From JALYIM01 sp040003205 (GTDB lineage Bacteria > Acidobacteriota > Terriglobia > Terriglobales > Acidobacteriaceae): 11,346 nt of DNA. The first letter of the stretch is position 1. Every line of letters begins with the position of its first letter. A program made the position numbers and the translations under genes. Below the pieces are notes generated by a model. The model was not told the DNA's origin. It ran no database searches and was given only the letters and a program-made list of their open reading frames with translations. Below are positions 1 to 5,548 of this stretch, piece by piece. Where the stretch lies: assembly GCA_040003205.1 (NCBI GenBank), contig JBDUDA010000082.1, forward strand, positions 1 to 11,346, written 5' to 3'.

Positions 1-62
1 CCCTTGTAGAAGCCGTCGCGCCCCTTCATGCGAATCGCGTCGAGGGTGCGCGCCCTAAAGAC
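1..62 (-). pseudogene. possible gamma-glutamyltransferase (Ggt) fragment at the window edge
   Basis: Reading leftwards on the minus strand from about position 62, the frame gives VFRARTLDAI followed by RMKGRDGFYKG. This resembles the Ggt stretch in which a phenylalanine-arginine and a leucine-rich segment precede a GRDGFY-type motif. The third codon positions here are almost all G or C, as expected of coding DNA. Upstream in the same frame (above about 65) the translation no longer looks like Ggt, and there is no convincing start with a Shine-Dalgarno. It is therefore either a 5'-truncated or frameshifted remnant, or a gene whose beginning is misread. A competing plus-strand frame (3-83, ending in TAG) is also open but resembles nothing known to me. 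The rest of 63-271 shows no gene. The call rests on about 20 residues and is tentative. Confidence 0.28.
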
Positions 63-271
63 CTGGCGCTGTCGCCGGAGTAGAAATTGGTTCGCATACC
101 ACAATCCCTTTAGGTGCAGCTCAGACGTACAGTAGGAAAGAAAAAAAGGCCCGTTGGAATTATTTTCCCGATTCCGTAGGCCTGAACGTTTTGCAGCGCG
201 CGCGCATCTCATTAGCTAGCAACATTACGAGCCGTAGGCACTGTTGGCGACGATTTTGCTAAGGAGGGTTT

Positions 272-451
272 ATGAACTCCTCTTCCAATCCGGAAAGAGT
301 TTGGAAAACCGATCACTTCCGCGCTCCCCATGCGCGCAGTTGGAGTGATCGCCTCAACTGGGATATGATTCTTGCTACGGTCGCGATCGTCGCGATTAGC
401 GCGGCGGGGTGGAGCGCAATTGGCGCTGCCATTTCTCACTTCGTGCAATAG
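272..451 (+). CDS. hypothetical 59-residue single-span membrane microprotein
   Basis: I do not recognise the family. The ATG at 272 is preceded by AAGGAGG (261-267) with a four-base spacer. It is one of the best ribosome-binding sequences in the window, and it supports this start, though the spacing is short. The product is 59 residues. Residues 1-30 are polar and basic, with scattered Trp and Arg. Residues 31-52 (MILATVAIVAISAAGWSAIG and neighbours) form one hydrophobic helix rich in Ala and Ile, followed by a short tail ending in HFVQ. It lacks a lipobox or clear cleavage site, so it is most likely a single-span inner-membrane protein. Its stop lies three bases before the stop of apt on the opposite strand, so the two transcripts converge. 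A longer minus-strand reading (212-448) over the same DNA is arginine-rich and looks spurious. Confidence 0.6.
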   Translation: MNSSSNPERVWKTDHFRAPHARSWSDRLNWDMILATVAIVAISAAGWSAIGAAISHFVQ

Positions 452-454
452 CTG

Positions 455-1015
455 CTACTTGTCATATCGTAGGAGTGAGAACACATCGTAATCCGCTAGC
501 TTGTCGCGGCCCTTGAGGAAGTCAAGCTCCACTACGAAGGCAAGCCCGGCTATTTCGGCTCCCAACGAGCTTGCTAACTTCGTTGTGGCTTGAGCCGTAC
601 CTCCCGTTGCCAACAGGTCATCCACAATCAGAATCCGCTGTCCTTTTTGTATCGCGTCCTTGTGAATCTCCAGCGTATTGGTTCCGTACTCCAGCGCGTA
701 GTCGAATTTTGCGGTAGGAGCTGGAAGCTTTCCTGGCTTTCGCACGGGGATAAATCCGGCATTGAGGCGATAAGCGAGAGCGGGCGCAAAAATGAAGCCG
801 CGCGCTTCCATCCCCAGAATTAAATCCACTTCCTTGCCGATGTAATGCTCCGCTAGAGCGTCAATTAGAGTTGCGAAGCCGACTTTGTCTTTCAGCAAGG
901 TCGTGATGTCATAGAAAAGAATGCCGGGCTTGGGGAAATCAGGTATTTCGCGAATCAGCGCTTTGAGCGGTTCGCAGTTGACTCTCTCAGGCCGTGACGC
1001 GGTTTTGCTCGACAT
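455..1015 (-). CDS. apt: adenine phosphoribosyltransferase
   Basis: Apt is the cytoplasmic purine-salvage enzyme that converts adenine and PRPP to AMP and pyrophosphate. The 186-residue product has the family N-terminus (IREIPDFPKPGILFYDIT, about residues 21-38), the GMEARGF segment (69-74) and the PRPP-binding signature ILIVDDLLATGGT (128-140). The frame stays open upstream to 1198, but those 61 extra residues are arginine-rich and are simply a shadow of the acylphosphatase gene. The chosen ATG at 1015 overlaps the acylphosphatase stop (TAATG, one shared base) and has AAGGAG seven bases upstream, which settles the start. It is the last gene of the efp-acyP-apt operon, and translation is probably coupled to acyP. 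The family is usually 170-180 residues, so the length fits. Confidence 0.96.
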   Translation of the reverse strand: MSSKTASRPERVNCEPLKALIREIPDFPKPGILFYDITTLLKDKVGFATLIDALAEHYIGKEVDLILGMEARGFIFAPALAYRLNAGFIPVRKPGKLPAPTAKFDYALEYGTNTLEIHKDAIQKGQRILIVDDLLATGGTAQATTKLASSLGAEIAGLAFVVELDFLKGRDKLADYDVFSLLRYDK

Positions 1016-1320
1016 TACCAGGCTCCTTCGATACGAAATTTTGTTAAGCCAGCGACCGGTTTGGCGTCGGATTCCTCGACCTGATCTACCCGGGCCGCGC
1101 GCGGGCCTCGCTGCAACTGAGAACGAAGCGCGGAGATTTGTGCGGGCGTCCCCATAGCCAAAACTTCGACGCTTGCGTCTGCGTTGTTCCGCACCCATCC
1201 GGAGATCCCCAGAACGTGCGCTTCCCGTTCTACGAACCAGCGGAAGCCGACTCCCTGCACCCTTCCGCGAACCAGAAAGCGGCGGGCTGTGATGGATTTA
1301 TCGAAAGCTGTTTCTGTCAT
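1015..1320 (-). CDS. acyP: acylphosphatase
   Basis: Acylphosphatase hydrolyses the carboxyl-phosphate bond of acyl phosphates such as acetyl phosphate or carbamoyl phosphate. It is a small soluble alpha/beta sandwich enzyme. The 101-residue product shows the phosphate-binding loop GRVQGVGFR (19-27), with Arg27 as the catalytic arginine, and GWVRNNADASVEV (41-53), with Asn45 as the likely catalytic asparagine. The usual Gly of the DG-x-VEV segment is Ala49 here. The family is normally about 90-100 residues, so it is complete. It begins 18 bases after the efp stop and its TAA overlaps the apt ATG, so it is the middle gene of the operon. The Shine-Dalgarno before the ATG at 1320 is weak, so translation may depend on reinitiation after efp. 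Confidence 0.93.
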   Translation of the reverse strand: MTETAFDKSITARRFLVRGRVQGVGFRWFVEREAHVLGISGWVRNNADASVEVLAMGTPAQISALRSQLQRGPRAARVDQVEESDAKPVAGLTKFRIEGAW

Positions 1321-1338
1321 GCGCAGGACTCGAACGCA

Positions 1339-1899
1339 CTAAGCACGGGAGAGATAGGCTCCCTCGGAAGTATCCACGCGGATCTTCTCGCCTTCATTGA
1401 TAAAGGGCGGAACCTGCACGATAAGTCCGGTTTCAGTTTTGGCGGGCTTGGTAACGCTTGAGGCGGTTGCGCTTTTAAGCCCAGGCTCGGTTTCGATGAC
1501 GGTTAATTCGACTGTTTGAGGAAGTTCGATTCCCACCGCCTTCCCATCGAAAAACTCTACTTTGATTTCGAGGTTCGGGATCAAGTATTCGACAGCATCG
1601 CCCAAAATTTCTCGCGTCAAATGAGTTTGCTCGTAGTTCGATGTGTCCATGAAGTAATAACTGTCGCCGTCGCTGTACAGAAATTGCATGTCAACTTCGT
1701 CCACATTGACTTTCTCAATCGGGTCGGGAGAGCGAAAGCGATGCTCGAACATGGCACCGGTACGAAGATTGCGCAGTTTCGCCTGAATAAAAGCGCGCAG
1801 ATTTCCGGGAGTGCGGTGCTCCACGCTGAACACGGAATGCAGATCATTGTTGTGCTTTATGATCATGCCGGGGCGGAGCTGGGTTGCGGGAATAGACAT
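1339..1899 (-). CDS. efp: translation elongation factor P
   Basis: EF-P binds between the P and E sites of the ribosome and relieves stalling at consecutive prolines. The 186-residue product is full length, with the KOW-like N-terminal domain (1-65), the middle OB domain and the C-terminal OB domain ending in the family signature around VDTSEGAYLSRA (175-186). At the tip of the domain I loop the sequence is PGNLRA (31-36). Asn33 aligns with Lys34 of E. coli (PGKGQA), so the beta-lysylated Lys, and likewise the rhamnosylated Arg of Pseudomonas, is missing. The start ATG at 1899 follows TTAGGAG with about 11 bases of spacing. It is the first gene of the operon with acyP and apt, with a plausible promoter at 1972-2000. 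Confidence 0.96.
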   Translation of the reverse strand: MSIPATQLRPGMIIKHNNDLHSVFSVEHRTPGNLRAFIQAKLRNLRTGAMFEHRFRSPDPIEKVNVDEVDMQFLYSDGDSYYFMDTSNYEQTHLTREILGDAVEYLIPNLEIKVEFFDGKAVGIELPQTVELTVIETEPGLKSATASSVTKPAKTETGLIVQVPPFINEGEKIRVDTSEGAYLSRA

Positions 1900-1971
1900 T
1901 AATGAGCAATCTCCTAAGCGGTGGGTACGGCTACCGGCAGGTAATCACATCTGCGCCGCACCAAACCATTC

Positions 1972-2000
1972 ATTTTAAGGGAATTGGAATAATTTGGGAA
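1972..2000 (-). promoter_or_regulatory. candidate sigma-70-type promoter of efp-acyP-apt
   Basis: On the minus strand TTCCCA (2000-1995) and TAAAAT (1977-1972) are separated by 17 bases. They match four of six and five of six consensus positions. Transcription would begin near 1965, giving a leader of roughly 65 bases before the efp ATG. This is pattern matching only; Acidobacteriota promoters are poorly characterised. Confidence 0.35.
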
Positions 2001-2050
2001 ATAGCAGCGGTTCCTGGGTAGTGGCTCAATTCAAAAGCTACAACGAAGGT

Positions 2051-2182
2051 TGTCATCTCGAGCGAAGCAAAGCCGCCTGGCTTTGCGAAGTCGAGAGACC
2101 TGCTGTTAGACGGGGGAAAAGCAGGTCTCTCCACTCCGCGATGTCTTCGCTGCGCGAAGCCACGACTCCGGTCGAGATGACA
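2051..2182. repeat. inverted pair of TGTCAT-type intergenic repeats
   Basis: The left arm begins TGTCATCTCGAGCG (2051-2064) and ends GAGAGACCTGCT (2093-2104). The right arm begins AGCAGGTCTCT (2120-2130) and ends TCGAGATGACA (2172-2182). The arms are therefore two copies of one unit in opposite orientation around a 15-base centre. The left arm also contains an internal hairpin, GCAAAGCC-gcct-GGCTTTGC (2067-2086). The symmetry extends weakly outwards: GGCTCAATTCAAAA at 2024-2037 is nearly the reverse complement of TTTTGAAATTGAGCC at 2188-2202. The transcript could fold into one long hairpin from either strand. Such short palindromic units are typical of non-autonomous, REP-like intergenic elements. 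Confidence 0.8.
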
Positions 2183-2344
2183 GGTTATTTTGAAATTGAG
2201 CCGCTGCCGGTTCCTGGCAATGGACAGAGAACACATTCAACTCGTCCTTCCCCAGAATTCCAATGCATTGGGATTTACGTCCTGATAGAGGATTTGCCCC
2301 GCAGGGCGAGAGGAGAACCTGCCGTCGCTGATAGCCCCACCGGA

Positions 2345-2396
2345 AGCAGGTCTCTCGACTGCGCAAAACTTTCGCTTTGCTTCGCTCGAGATGACA
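2345..2396 (+). repeat. third copy of the TGTCAT-type repeat unit
   Basis: This copy starts AGCAGGTCTCTCGACT and ends CGCTCGAGATGACA, in the same orientation as the right arm at 2120-2182. Its middle part (GCAAAACTTTCGCTTTGC) differs from the other copies, so the ends are conserved and the core varies. It sits about 160 bases upstream of the YtxH-like gene. Confidence 0.75.
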
Positions 2397-2557
2397 GATC
2401 AGGTGTGAGATTAAAAAATTAGGGTTGGAAGCTCTGTCAGCGCCTGGCATTAATTCTGTGTAGTCAACCCTGATTGGCGCGCTAAAATCCTTAACGAATT
2501 GCGCGCTAGCTTGTCGAAGTAACGTGAATCGATTCTGAATGAAAGCGAGGCCCATAA

Positions 2558-2860
2558 ATGAGCGAAGGAACATATGAACAAGCGGAGGACGTCAGCTACC
2601 TCGGCACTGCGATTACTTTTCTCCTGATTGGCTTGGGAGCTGGAGCTCTCGTTGGCCTGCTCTACGCACCCAAAGCGGGCAAACAAATGCGCAAAGAACT
2701 CCGGCGCAAATATTCCGACGCGCGCGAAACAATCGACGACTGGAAGGAAGATGCGCGCGACCTCGCCGAAGACGCGTATGAACGCGGTAGCGGAATTGCA
2801 GACGGAATTCGCGAGCGCGTGTCCCCGGTTGCCAAAGCCGTCAAGCAAGCGCGCGGATAG
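2558..2860 (+). CDS. YtxH-like membrane protein
   Basis: The 100-residue product has the layout of the YtxH family. A hydrophobic glycine-rich membrane segment (about 16-36, with FLLIGLGAGALVGLLYAP) is followed by the conserved APKAGKQMRKEL stretch (37-48). A long, highly charged helix of alternating Arg/Lys and Asp/Glu follows to the C-terminus, probably a coiled coil in the cytoplasm. YtxH proteins are often stress-associated in Bacillus, but the molecular role is not known. The ATG at 2558 follows GAGG with seven bases of spacing. The gene stands alone on the plus strand after the repeat region and converges on the AMIN-domain gene. A second frame over the same DNA is open but compositionally unlikely. 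Confidence 0.85.
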   Translation: MSEGTYEQAEDVSYLGTAITFLLIGLGAGALVGLLYAPKAGKQMRKELRRKYSDARETIDDWKEDARDLAEDAYERGSGIADGIRERVSPVAKAVKQARG

Positions 2861-2869
2861 TGGCAACTA

Positions 2870-2894
2870 GTTCGGACGAGCAGCTCGGTTGAAC
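2870..2894. terminator. hairpin between the convergent ytxH-like and AMIN genes
   Basis: GTTCGGACGAG (2870-2880) can pair with CTCGGTTGAAC (2884-2894) around a CAG loop. Ten of eleven positions pair, two of them as G-T wobbles. It lies in the 40-base gap between two convergent stops, where a bidirectional terminator is expected. Neither side has a T-tract, so an intrinsic terminator of standard form is not shown. Confidence 0.4.
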
Positions 2895-2900
2895 AAAATC

Positions 2901-4310
2901 TCAGTGGAACACTGACGAGAAGAAACCCTTCACTTTGCCAAAAAACCCGCGATGCGCTTTACGCTCCTTTGGGGAATCTTGAGGAATGGGTTCTGGTGGC
3001 CCGGCCCTGGCCGGAGCGGGCTCCACTTTTGTCTGCGCTGGGGCAGGCAGATCTGTAACTCGGGGATTGGTAGCTGACTTTAATTCTGGCGAAACGTCCC
3101 CACGGAACACGAAAGGCGCCTCAACCTGCACTCGGACTTCGTTGGGCTTTAACTCCGGCAAGGTAGTGCTCTCCTCTGGCTTAACTGGAGCGCTGGCCGC
3201 GGCGGGTTGCGTGCTGATTGCAGGGGAAGTTTCCGATCTGGGGATTCCGAGCGATGACTCCTGCCGCGACAAGTTCAACTTTCCCGGCGACTGAGCCTGG
3301 GCAATGACCTCGCCAGTAGGTTGTGCCGTCCTTCGCACAGGTATGGAAGAGGCAGGACATCCGCAATCGGCAGGCAAGTTGGAATCAGGCGCGTCCAGGC
3401 GTCCATTGTGAAATACAACTTGCTCGGTGGGTTTGACCTGATACGTTCCGTCCCCGATCAATTCAGAAACAATTGCGGTGGCGGAGTTTCCCGGCAACGC
3501 GCGCACGCAGGTAGTTCCGCGCGCATCGGTACTGACAGCGAAATGAAAATTGCCGGGACCGTTCATCACAATGCGGAAATCCGGTGTGAGGACCGAATCC
3601 GAGGAAGCCTGCAAGCTGTAATTTGCTTCCAGTGCTCCGTTACTCATGCCCAACATGAGAGCTTGTCCGCTGGATGAATTCGTGACTGAAACCGTCGTTC
3701 GCGGACACACCCGAAGCTCCCCTCCGTGCCGGACGCTCAAGATTGCAGTCTCGTCCCCTGCGGTAATCAGCGACCCAGGTTCGATACCACTGTCCGCCAG
3801 TATCAACTCGCCTCTGTTTCCAGTGCTGATCGGAATTGCCATTGGCGCCTCGCCGCGATTGAATCCAGTGACGGTCGGAGGGGCGGCAGGCTCGGGATTT
3901 GGGGCGAGCGCCGGCTGCGGATGCAGTCTAACGAGCAATCGATTTCCCGCCGCATCCCAGCTGTAATTGCTGGCATTCTTCAGATCAAGCACCACTCGCG
4001 CTAACGGTGGCTTATTTTGAAACTGCTCCACTCTGACAGAGCGGACCCGCTGATCGCTGAAGGCGGGACGCTTGTCTTTCAAGGCCAACTTCGAGTTGGG
4101 AAGCTCAATCACCAGTCGCGATGGCCCTTCCAACTTCTGAATATTGGGGATCACTGGAGAGCTGGATAGGATCTCGACCACGGGCTCGCCATTGTCGAGG
4201 TTAACGTTCACTGATTTGACCAGAACAGCGCGCTCGCCCGCGCTGGAGGCGAGGGTACCCGCCATCAGGAATAGGAGGAATCCGGAAGCTCGGCTGGAAG
4301 GAAACTTCAT
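2901..4310 (-). CDS. exported AMIN-domain protein with FecR-like region
   Basis: The 469-residue product starts with a signal peptide: basic start, hydrophobic GFLLFLMAGTLA at 10-21, cleavage likely after SSA near residue 24. An AMIN-like domain follows (about 28-130, including PSRLVIELPNSKL at 63-75). AMIN domains localise envelope proteins, for example to peptidoglycan or secretion complexes. A beta-rich region (about 168-305) resembles FecR/IPT-like segments, with LITAGDETAILSVRHGGELRV and PRTTVSV. A low-complexity Pro/Ala/Glu region (about 320-450) ends in a basic amphipathic tail, HRGFFGKVKGFFSSVFH (453-469). There is a CGC pair at 316-318. The frame extends 25 codons further upstream, but the signal peptide argues for the ATG at 4310, although no Shine-Dalgarno is visible. 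No pilus or secretion genes adjoin, so the role is not assigned; the PilZ gene lies just upstream on the same strand. Confidence 0.75.
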   Translation of the reverse strand: MKFPSSRASGFLLFLMAGTLASSAGERAVLVKSVNVNLDNGEPVVEILSSSPVIPNIQKLEGPSRLVIELPNSKLALKDKRPAFSDQRVRSVRVEQFQNKPPLARVVLDLKNASNYSWDAAGNRLLVRLHPQPALAPNPEPAAPPTVTGFNRGEAPMAIPISTGNRGELILADSGIEPGSLITAGDETAILSVRHGGELRVCPRTTVSVTNSSSGQALMLGMSNGALEANYSLQASSDSVLTPDFRIVMNGPGNFHFAVSTDARGTTCVRALPGNSATAIVSELIGDGTYQVKPTEQVVFHNGRLDAPDSNLPADCGCPASSIPVRRTAQPTGEVIAQAQSPGKLNLSRQESSLGIPRSETSPAISTQPAAASAPVKPEESTTLPELKPNEVRVQVEAPFVFRGDVSPELKSATNPRVTDLPAPAQTKVEPAPARAGPPEPIPQDSPKERKAHRGFFGKVKGFFSSVFH

Positions 4311-4478
4311 GTGGCTGTGCTTACTCGAACAATAACACTGTCGAGCGGGCGAGAGAAGAGAATGCGGGAGATCGGTTGAGCACAAACGGTTGTTTCGGGA
4401 GGCCGCCGTCAGGGATCAAGCGCGGTTGGCAAGAAAGAACCTACAAACCTTTACCACCCGATCCGACGTGTGCCGAAG

Positions 4479-4808
4479 TTACGGTTCCGACAAAAATTCG
4501 TATTCGTCAATTACCGCGGCTACGGCGAGTTTTCCCGCGGGGTTGCCCTCGTCCACGCGAACGACTTTTCCCTTGCAGCTCACGCGAATGCTCTCGGTCA
4601 AAGTGATTTCAGGCGGCAGTGTGAGCGTGAATTCGATGGCCGATCCGGCGGCGAAAGCCGAGTCTACATAAAAACAAATTCCCCTGGCGCTGACGTCGCG
4701 AGTCTGCGCGGATTGCTCGGGCAAGCCGTCGGCCGGAGCACTAACCGTCACCGGCAGCCGCAAAGCAAACCTGCGGGTTGACCTCTTATCTGGTTGGGCC
4801 TCGGCCAT
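4479..4808 (-). CDS. single-domain PilZ protein, probable c-di-GMP receptor
   Basis: The 109-residue product is essentially one PilZ domain. It has the arginine motif RSTRR (9-13, fitting RxxxR) and DVSARG (38-43, fitting D/N-x-S-x-x-G). These are the two motifs that contact cyclic di-GMP in this family, so binding is likely. A beta-barrel follows, with the hydrophobic strands IEFTLTLPPEITL (58-70) and IRVSCKGKVVRVDE (74-87). With no effector domain, it probably acts by binding a partner protein; which one cannot be seen here. The ATG at 4808 follows AGGAAGGT closely, a good Shine-Dalgarno. It lies 168 bases upstream of the AMIN-domain gene on the same strand and is divergent from trpG. Confidence 0.9.
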   Translation of the reverse strand: MAEAQPDKRSTRRFALRLPVTVSAPADGLPEQSAQTRDVSARGICFYVDSAFAAGSAIEFTLTLPPEITLTESIRVSCKGKVVRVDEGNPAGKLAVAAVIDEYEFLSEP

Positions 4809-4899
4809 TTACCTTCCTTTTCGGTTTGTAGCATGGCGTTTTGCGCCCACCGTGTCAAGGCCCTACTTCGGCTATGTCCATTGTTAAGCAGCGCTTTCA

Positions 4900-4905
4900 T
4901 ATAAT
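4900..4905 (+). promoter_or_regulatory. candidate -10 element for trpG
   Basis: A perfect TATAAT lies 41 bases before the trpG ATG, in the gap shared with the divergent PilZ gene. No good -35 hexamer is found at 16-18 bases; TTGTTA at 4881-4886 is only 13 bases away. Transcription would start near 4912. Confidence 0.35.
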
Positions 4906-4946
4906 CTGTTAGACACTCAGAGCGGCTGCATTTCTCAATCTTGATT

Positions 4947-5522
4947 ATGATTTTCGTGCTCGATAACTACGATTCGTTCACCTACAACCTGGTGCAATAT
5001 CTGGGAGAGCTGGGCGCGAAAGTCGAAGTCCGTCGCAATGATCAGGTGACTTTGCGCGAGATCGAGGAAATGGGTCCGGAACGCATTGTGATTTCGCCGG
5101 GGCCATGCACGCCGAGCGAAGCCGGAATCAGCGTTGAGTTGATCAGATACTTCGCCGGGAAGCTTCCGCTCCTGGGAGTCTGCCTCGGGCATCAGGCTAT
5201 CGGCGAGGCTTTTGGTGGGAAAGTCGTGCGAGCGCCCAATCTGATGCATGGCAAAACCAGCGAAGTGGAGCACGATGGCCGCACGATTTTTGCGCATATA
5301 CCTTCGCCGATGACCGCCACTCGCTACCATTCCCTGATCGTCAAAGAAGATAGGCTGCCGCCGGAATTGGAAGTCAGCGCGTTTGCGAAGGACCACGATG
5401 GCTCTCGAATTATCATGGGACTTCGCCATCGGCATTTTCCAGTTGAAGGGGTCCAGTTCCATCCGGAGAGCGTGCTTACTGCTGAAGGGAAAAAGCTGAT
5501 TGGCAACTTCCTTGAACTTTGA
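4947..5522 (+). CDS. trpG: anthranilate synthase component II (glutamine amidotransferase)
   Basis: This subunit hydrolyses glutamine and passes ammonia to TrpE to make anthranilate, the first step of tryptophan synthesis. The same class-I amidotransferase often also serves PabB in folate synthesis (PabA). The 191-residue product has the start MIFVLDNYDSFTYNLVQYLG, the PGPCTPSEAG segment (51-60), the nucleophile Cys79 in GVCLGHQ, and His172/Glu174 in FHPES, so the catalytic triad is complete. The ATG at 4947 matches the usual family start; an in-frame TTG six bases earlier is a less likely alternative. No clear Shine-Dalgarno is seen. It is not in an operon with trpE, which faces it tail to tail. 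Sequence alone does not separate TrpG from PabA, but the neighbouring trpE favours TrpG or a dual role. Confidence 0.93.
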   Translation: MIFVLDNYDSFTYNLVQYLGELGAKVEVRRNDQVTLREIEEMGPERIVISPGPCTPSEAGISVELIRYFAGKLPLLGVCLGHQAIGEAFGGKVVRAPNLMHGKTSEVEHDGRTIFAHIPSPMTATRYHSLIVKEDRLPPELEVSAFAKDHDGSRIIMGLRHRHFPVEGVQFHPESVLTAEGKKLIGNFLEL

Positions 5523-5548
5523 GCTACGGTGGCGCAGTTAAATAAGAA

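Larger units (their letters stand above)
1900..2557. other. 658-base gene-free region with repeats
   Basis: No convincing gene lies here. Several frames are open for 80-155 codons on both strands, but they run through inverted repeats and translate into repetitive strings such as CHLERSK and SRSLD, without domain features. The region holds the efp leader and promoter at the left, a large inverted repeat (2051-2182), a third related copy (2345-2396), a perfect 12-base palindrome CCAATGCATTGG (2260-2271), and presumably the promoter of the YtxH-like gene at the right. No tRNA or known riboswitch was recognised. Confidence 0.7.

Noticed and set aside
212..448. 78-codon minus-strand frame over the microprotein
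   Set aside because: Arginine- and proline-rich with no Shine-Dalgarno or motif; the opposite plus-strand frame has an AAGGAGG start and a membrane helix.
1016..1198. Extended N-terminus for Apt beginning at 1198
   Set aside because: The extra 61 residues are a shadow of the acylphosphatase gene, while the ATG at 1015 has a good Shine-Dalgarno and a TAATG overlap.
2051..2396. CRISPR array
   Set aside because: The three repeat copies are in mixed orientation with unequal spacing and variable cores, and no cas genes are present.
1970..2866. Several open frames of 80-155 codons on both strands between efp and the YtxH-like gene
   Set aside because: They translate the inverted repeats (CHLERSK-type strings) or lie antisense to the YtxH-like gene, with no domain, start signal or coding composition.
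4311..4385. 25-residue N-terminal extension of the AMIN protein
   Set aside because: It would bury the signal peptide inside the protein; the shorter start gives a normal signal sequence.
4941..4946. TTG start for trpG six bases before the ATG
   Set aside because: It adds only two residues, neither start has a Shine-Dalgarno, and the ATG matches the usual family start.
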